A DNA stretch of 64,000 nucleotides from Eubacterium sp. UBA3279 (lineage in GTDB: Bacteria; Bacillota; Clostridia; Lachnospirales; Lachnospiraceae): assembly GCA_002361775.1 (NCBI GenBank), contig DETV01000038.1:14566-78565 (forward strand), in the 5' to 3' direction. Each line of letters opens with the position of its first letter. The first letter of the stretch is position 1. The translations under genes and the position numbers were made by a program. Shown in pieces: positions 59,676 to 64,000 of this stretch. Under the pieces are notes generated by a model. That model did no database searches, was not told the origin of the DNA, and saw only the letters and a program-made list of their open reading frames with translations.

Positions 59676-59700
59676 AAAGGGACTGCGAACAGTCCCCTTA
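59676..59700 (-). terminator. Terminator of the activase gene
   Basis: Minus strand: AAGGGGACTG, loop TTCG, CAGTCCCTTTT. Confidence 0.8.
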
Positions 59701-59707
59701 TGAATAA

Positions 59708-62700
59708 TTACATATTTTTTATTGCCGTAGACAGCATCAGTTTGATTCTGTTTAACTGGTTTACTTCGGAAGCTCCCGGATCGTAATCGATAGCTACAAT
59801 ATTGGCTTCCGGGTGGGAGCGGCGGATTGCCTTGATAACGCCTTTTCCCACAATATGATTAGGCAGACAGCCAAAAGGCTGAGTGCAGACAATATTTTTT
59901 GTTCCTCCGTGGATCAGTTCCATCATTTCGCCGGTAAGGAACCATCCTTCACCAGTCTGATTTCCTACGGAAACGATAGGGGAAGCCATTTTAGCAAGAT
60001 CCGCAATATTTGCAGGAGGAGTAAAATGGCGGCTCTTCTTAAATTCTTCTGTGGCTGCGCTTCTTAGCCAGTTGATAGCCGCAATTCCCACATTTCCTGT
60101 GATGGCAGAAGTCTTCTTGAATCCCAGATATTTGAATTTGAAGTTTTGGTTATAGAAGCAGTAGCACATAAAATCGATAAGATCAGGTACCACAGCTTCA
60201 GCACCTTCTTTTTCCAGAAGTTCTACAAGATAGTTATTAGCTGCCGGGAGGAATTTTACCAGAATTTCTCCTACCACGCCTACTTTTGGTTTCTTCATAT
60301 TTTCATGAATCGGAAGATGATCAAAGTCACGGATCATGGTACGGCAAATCTGTTTAAAGCGGGTATGACTCAAATGAGTCCCTGAAATAAATTCAATACA
60401 GATTTTTTCCCATTTTCTGTGAAGCCGGTTGGCAGATCCTTCTTTTATTTCATAAGGTCTCATCCGATAGAGACATTTCATCAGGATATCTCCAAAAATA
60501 CAGCCATATGCTAAACGTTTTGCCAGTCCGGGAGTAATCTTGAATCCAGGATTGCTTTCCAGACCGCTCAGATTAATGGAAATTACCGGAATATGTTCCA
60601 TATCGGCTTTTTTCAAGGCGCGACGGATAAATCCAATATAATTAGAAGCACGACATCCGCCTCCCGTTTGGGACATGATAATGGCTACTCGATTTAAGTC
60701 ATACTTGCCGGAGAGTAAAGCCTGCATGATCTGTCCTACCACCATAAGAGAAGGATAGCAGGCATCGTTATTTACATATTTCAGACCCACATCTACCGCT
60801 TCCTTATTATCATTAGGAAGAATTTCCAGATTATATCCGCTGGCATTAAAGCCTGCCTGAAGAATCTTAAAATGAATAGGTGACATCTGCGGGCAGAGAA
60901 TCGTATAATTCTTTCGCATTTCCTCAGTAAATACCACTTTTTCAATGGAAGACGGATGAATTTCACGTTGCTCTTTCTGTTTTGCTCTGGTACGGATGGC
61001 AGCCAGGAGGGAGCGGACACGAATGCGGGCAGCCCCCAGATTATTAACCTCGTCAATTTTCAGACAAGTGTAGATTTTTCCGCTGCCGGACAGAATTTCC
61101 TGTACCTGGTCGGTGGTGACAGCATCCAGTCCACATCCGAAGGAATTCAACTGAATCAGATCCAGATCATCCCGTTCTTTAACGAAGTTTGCAGCCGCAT
61201 ACAATCGTGTATGGTACATCCACTGGTCGTTGACCCGCAAAGGCCGTTCCAGAGGAGACAAATGAGAAACAGAATCCTCTGTGAGAACGGCAATTCCGTA
61301 AGAAGTAATCATATCAGGAATACCGTGATGAATCTCAGGATCGATATGGTACGGGCGTCCGGCAAGAACAATTCCCCGTCTTCCGGTGGCTTCCATATAT
61401 GCCAGAGTTTCTTCACCTTTTCGGCGGATGTCATTTCGCATATGTTCCAGTTCTTTCCAGGCAGCGTGAGCGGCTGCTGCCACCTCTTTTTCCGGAAGAT
61501 CTGAAAATTCCTCGATCAGTCGTTTTGTTGCGGTTTCTTCATTGGTAAGCGCCAGGAAAGGATTTCGGAAAATAATGGAAGGATCATTCAATTCATCCAC
61601 ATTATTTTTAATATTTTCTGCATAGGAAGTTACAATCGGGCAGTTATAATGATTTACTGAGTCAGTAAATTCTGTTCTCTCATAAGGAATGCAGGGATAG
61701 AAGATAAACTTTACTCCCTGTTTGATCAGCCAGGTAACGTGGCCGTGAGCCAGTTTGGCAGGATAACATTCCGATTCACTGGGGATGGATTCGATACCCA
61801 GTTCGTAAATTTTTCTGGTGGAGGTGGGAGAGAGTACCACCTGATATTTCAGCTTCGTAAAGAAGGTGAACCAGAAAGGATAATTTTCAAACATATTGAG
61901 AACCCGGGGGATTCCCACTTTACCCCGGACTGCCTGATCGGCTTCCAGCGGGGTATATCCAAAGATTTTTTTGTATTTGTAATCAAAAAGATTCGGTATA
62001 TTTTCTTTGTTTTTCTGTTTTCCAATTCCCCGTTCACAGCGGTTGCCGCTGATATACTGACGTCCGCCGGAGAAGCGGTTTATGGTCAGCCGGCAGTTAT
62101 TGGTACAGCCTTTACAGTTTGCCATGCTGGTGGTGTATTTTAAACTGTTGATTTTCTCAATGGGAAGCATGGTGGTTTCTTTTCCGTCTTCAAATCGTTC
62201 CCGGGCAATCAGGGCAGCGCCAAAAGCTCCCATGATTCCTGCAATATCCGGACGGATTGCCTGACAGTTGGCAATTTTTTCAAAGCTGCGGAGAACGGCA
62301 TCATTATAGAAAGTACCGCCCTGAACGACAATCTGTTTTCCCAGCTCAGATGCGTCAGATACTTTGATTACTTTGTAAAGAGCATTTTTGATAACAGAAT
62401 ATGCCAGTCCGGCAGAAATATCAGCAACGGAAGCGCCCTCTTTTTGTGCCTGTTTTACCTTGGAATTCATAAATACAGTACAACGGGTTCCCAAATCAAT
62501 GGGGTTTTCTGCAAAAAGGGCTGCTTTTGCGAAATCCTGTACACTGTAATTCAGTGATTTTGCAAAGGTTTCAATAAAGGAACCGCAGCCGGAAGAACAA
62601 GCTTCATTTAACTGCACGCTGTCTACGGTGTGATTCTTGATCTTAATACATTTCATGTCCTGACCGCCGATATCCAGAATACAGTCAACTTCCGGATTAA

Positions 62701-63958
62701 AGAAAGCAGCGGCATAGTAGTGGGAAACAGTTTCTACCTCTCCTTCATCCAGTAAAAGAGCTGCTTTGATCAGCGCTTCCCCATATCCGGTGGAACAGGA
62801 ATAGGCGATTCTTGCGGTATCCGGTAATTTACTGTAAATATCCTGAACAGCCCGGATCGTGGTGGCAAGAGGATTTCCATTATTGTTACTGTAAAAAGAG
62901 TAGAGTAAAGATCCGTCTTCTCCTACAAGGGCAGCTTTTGTTGTGGTGGATCCGGCATCAACTCCCAGAAAACAATTTCCTTCGTAAGTTTCCAGATCGG
63001 CAGTTGCCACATTGTACTGACTTTGCCGCTCATTGAAAATGTCGTACTCTTCCTGAGAGGCAAACAATGGCTCCATACGGGCAACTTCAAATTCCAGTTT
63101 TACGGAACCGGCCAGTTTTTCCTGTAACTGACTGAGCGATACCGTCACTTCTTCTTTTGCATTCAGGGCAGAGCCGATGGCTGCAAACAGGTGGGAATTA
63201 TCGGGAACAATGGTATGTTCCTCATCCAGCTTCAGAGTGCGGATAAATGCCTGTTTCAGTTCTGAAAGAAAATGAAGAGGTCCTCCAAGAAAAGCGATGT
63301 GTCCCCGGATGGGTTTTCCGCAGGCAAGACCACTGATGGTCTGGTTTACTACAGCCTGAAAAATAGAGGCAGAAAGATCTTCCTTGGTTGCGCCATCGTT
63401 GATCAGAGGCTGGATATCAGATTTGGCAAATACGCCGCAGCGGGCGGCAATAGGATAAAGAGCCTGATAATTTTTCGCGTACTCATTTAGTCCGGAAGCA
63501 TCTGTCTGCAGTAAGGACGCCATCTGATCGATGAAAGAACCGGTACCGCCGGCACAGATTCCGTTCATACGCTGTTCGATATTTCCATCTTCAAAATAAA
63601 TAATTTTTGCGTCTTCGCCTCCTAATTCAATGGCTACATCCGTTTTGGGAGCCAGCTCCTGAAGAGAGGAAGAAACGGCAATTACTTCCTGTACGAAAGG
63701 AACCTCCAGATGATTGGCCAAAGCAAGGCCGCCGGAACCGGTGATTACCGGGTGAACGGAAAGTTCGCCCAGCTCTTTGCAGGCTTTTTCCAACAAAGAA
63801 GCAAGGGTTTCCTGAATATTGGCAAAGTGCCGCTCATAATCGGCAAAAAGAATCTCATGTTGTTCGTTTAAAATAGCGATTTTCACTGTTGTGGAACCGA
63901 TGTCGATTCCCAGTGTATATGTATGTGTTGTGTTTGTTGCAGCAGTAATAGCTGCCAC
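59708..63958 (-). CDS. Giant 2-hydroxyacyl-CoA dehydratase activase-related protein
   Basis: 1416 residues. Two tandem ASKHA ATPase domains: 'LGIDIGSTTVKIAIL' with 'GICAGGTGSFIDQM', and 'FLGVDAGSTTTKAAL' with 'ACSSGCGSFIETF'; each cysteine can hold a shared [4Fe-4S] cluster. A cysteine block 'CKGCTNNCRLTINRF' follows, then a DUF2229 region and a dehydratase-subunit-like part ending in 'CTQPFGCLPNHI'. Relatives activate radical dehydratases by ATP-driven electron transfer; the role of the giant form is unknown. The start is uncertain: GTG 63958 lies inside AAGGAGGTG with no spacer, and the frame is open to the window edge. ATT at 63949 has good spacing. Confidence 0.88.
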   Translation of the reverse strand: MAAITAATNTTHTYTLGIDIGSTTVKIAILNEQHEILFADYERHFANIQETLASLLEKACKELGELSVHPVITGSGGLALANHLEVPFVQEVIAVSSSLQELAPKTDVAIELGGEDAKIIYFEDGNIEQRMNGICAGGTGSFIDQMASLLQTDASGLNEYAKNYQALYPIAARCGVFAKSDIQPLINDGATKEDLSASIFQAVVNQTISGLACGKPIRGHIAFLGGPLHFLSELKQAFIRTLKLDEEHTIVPDNSHLFAAIGSALNAKEEVTVSLSQLQEKLAGSVKLEFEVARMEPLFASQEEYDIFNERQSQYNVATADLETYEGNCFLGVDAGSTTTKAALVGEDGSLLYSFYSNNNGNPLATTIRAVQDIYSKLPDTARIAYSCSTGYGEALIKAALLLDEGEVETVSHYYAAAFFNPEVDCILDIGGQDMKCIKIKNHTVDSVQLNEACSSGCGSFIETFAKSLNYSVQDFAKAALFAENPIDLGTRCTVFMNSKVKQAQKEGASVADISAGLAYSVIKNALYKVIKVSDASELGKQIVVQGGTFYNDAVLRSFEKIANCQAIRPDIAGIMGAFGAALIARERFEDGKETTMLPIEKINSLKYTTSMANCKGCTNNCRLTINRFSGGRQYISGNRCERGIGKQKNKENIPNLFDYKYKKIFGYTPLEADQAVRGKVGIPRVLNMFENYPFWFTFFTKLKYQVVLSPTSTRKIYELGIESIPSESECYPAKLAHGHVTWLIKQGVKFIFYPCIPYERTEFTDSVNHYNCPIVTSYAENIKNNVDELNDPSIIFRNPFLALTNEETATKRLIEEFSDLPEKEVAAAAHAAWKELEHMRNDIRRKGEETLAYMEATGRRGIVLAGRPYHIDPEIHHGIPDMITSYGIAVLTEDSVSHLSPLERPLRVNDQWMYHTRLYAAANFVKERDDLDLIQLNSFGCGLDAVTTDQVQEILSGSGKIYTCLKIDEVNNLGAARIRVRSLLAAIRTRAKQKEQREIHPSSIEKVVFTEEMRKNYTILCPQMSPIHFKILQAGFNASGYNLEILPNDNKEAVDVGLKYVNNDACYPSLMVVGQIMQALLSGKYDLNRVAIIMSQTGGGCRASNYIGFIRRALKKADMEHIPVISINLSGLESNPGFKITPGLAKRLAYGCIFGDILMKCLYRMRPYEIKEGSANRLHRKWEKICIEFISGTHLSHTRFKQICRTMIRDFDHLPIHENMKKPKVGVVGEILVKFLPAANNYLVELLEKEGAEAVVPDLIDFMCYCFYNQNFKFKYLGFKKTSAITGNVGIAAINWLRSAATEEFKKSRHFTPPANIADLAKMASPIVSVGNQTGEGWFLTGEMMELIHGGTKNIVCTQPFGCLPNHIVGKGVIKAIRRSHPEANIVAIDYDPGASEVNQLNRIKLMLSTAIKNM

Positions 63959-63980
63959 CTCCTTTTTATGATTTATAATA

Positions 63981-63997
63981 GGCGTTTGCGAAACGCC
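63981..63997. promoter_or_regulatory. Short perfect hairpin upstream of the activase gene
   Basis: GGCGTTT and AAACGCC pair around three bases. No T run on either strand within view. Function unknown. Confidence 0.35.
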
Positions 63998-64000
63998 ACA

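Overview
The window looks like a chromosomal segment of a low-to-middle G+C, strictly anaerobic Firmicute of the Lachnospiraceae (Blautia-like). Pointers are the strong AGGAGG ribosome sites, the paired NifU-like and GGGtGRT genes, a T-box leader, a ZTP riboswitch, a BirA-controlled bioY, YesMN-type two-component genes beside a lipoprotein sugar importer, and a giant 2-hydroxyacyl-CoA dehydratase activase. No rRNA, tRNA or CRISPR array was found.

Layout. 0-7 kb: tail of a membrane exporter gene, a TraX-like protein, the NifU-like/GGGtGRT pair, a BrnQ carrier, a MATE exporter behind an attenuator leader, and bioY. 7-12 kb: sensor kinase, AraC-type response regulator and an MFS carrier. 12-24 kb: a carbohydrate locus with two PHP metallohydrolases, an ABC importer without its own ATPase, a PfkB kinase, a GH4 glycosidase, an M17 aminopeptidase and a large unrecognised protein. 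24-32 kb: a folded intergenic element, ZTP riboswitch plus formate-type channel, ECF S component, a MarR-controlled heterodimeric ABC exporter, a DUF5714 protein and an amidase. 32-42 kb: recombinase scar, three-subunit molybdenum hydroxylase, T-box-leuA, pgi, a perfect four-way-junction element, an RNA methyltransferase and a SleB-like hydrolase.

42.6-47.3 kb is accessory DNA: remnants of a serine recombinase and an HNH nuclease, an AT-rich XRE / ImmA-IrrE / PIN-like three-gene module, and an ISAs1-like insertion sequence. 47.4-53.6 kb is a probable surface-glycan locus: an LCP ligase, a fusion of a PglD/NeuD-like acetyltransferase with a NahK-like sugar kinase, a fusion of winged helix, phosphocholine cytidylyltransferase and choline kinase, and a BCCT carrier. 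Together these suggest choline uptake, activation to CDP-choline, and decoration of a wall polymer. 53.7-58.8 kb holds a ZIP transporter, hisH-hisF, ung, a SpoVB/MurJ-type flippase and a hotdog thioesterase. The end carries a MITE-like element of about 200 bp, a broken nuclease-like gene, and the 1416-codon activase on the minus strand.

The most unusual items are the zero-linker four-way junction at 40365-40441, the three-way junction at 23985-24058, the XRE/ImmA/PIN module, the MITE-like element with phased subterminal repeats at 58822-59023, the MATE leader that couples a short reading frame to a terminator, and the two fusion enzymes of the choline/hexosamine locus. Functions come from motif recognition by eye; no database search was possible.
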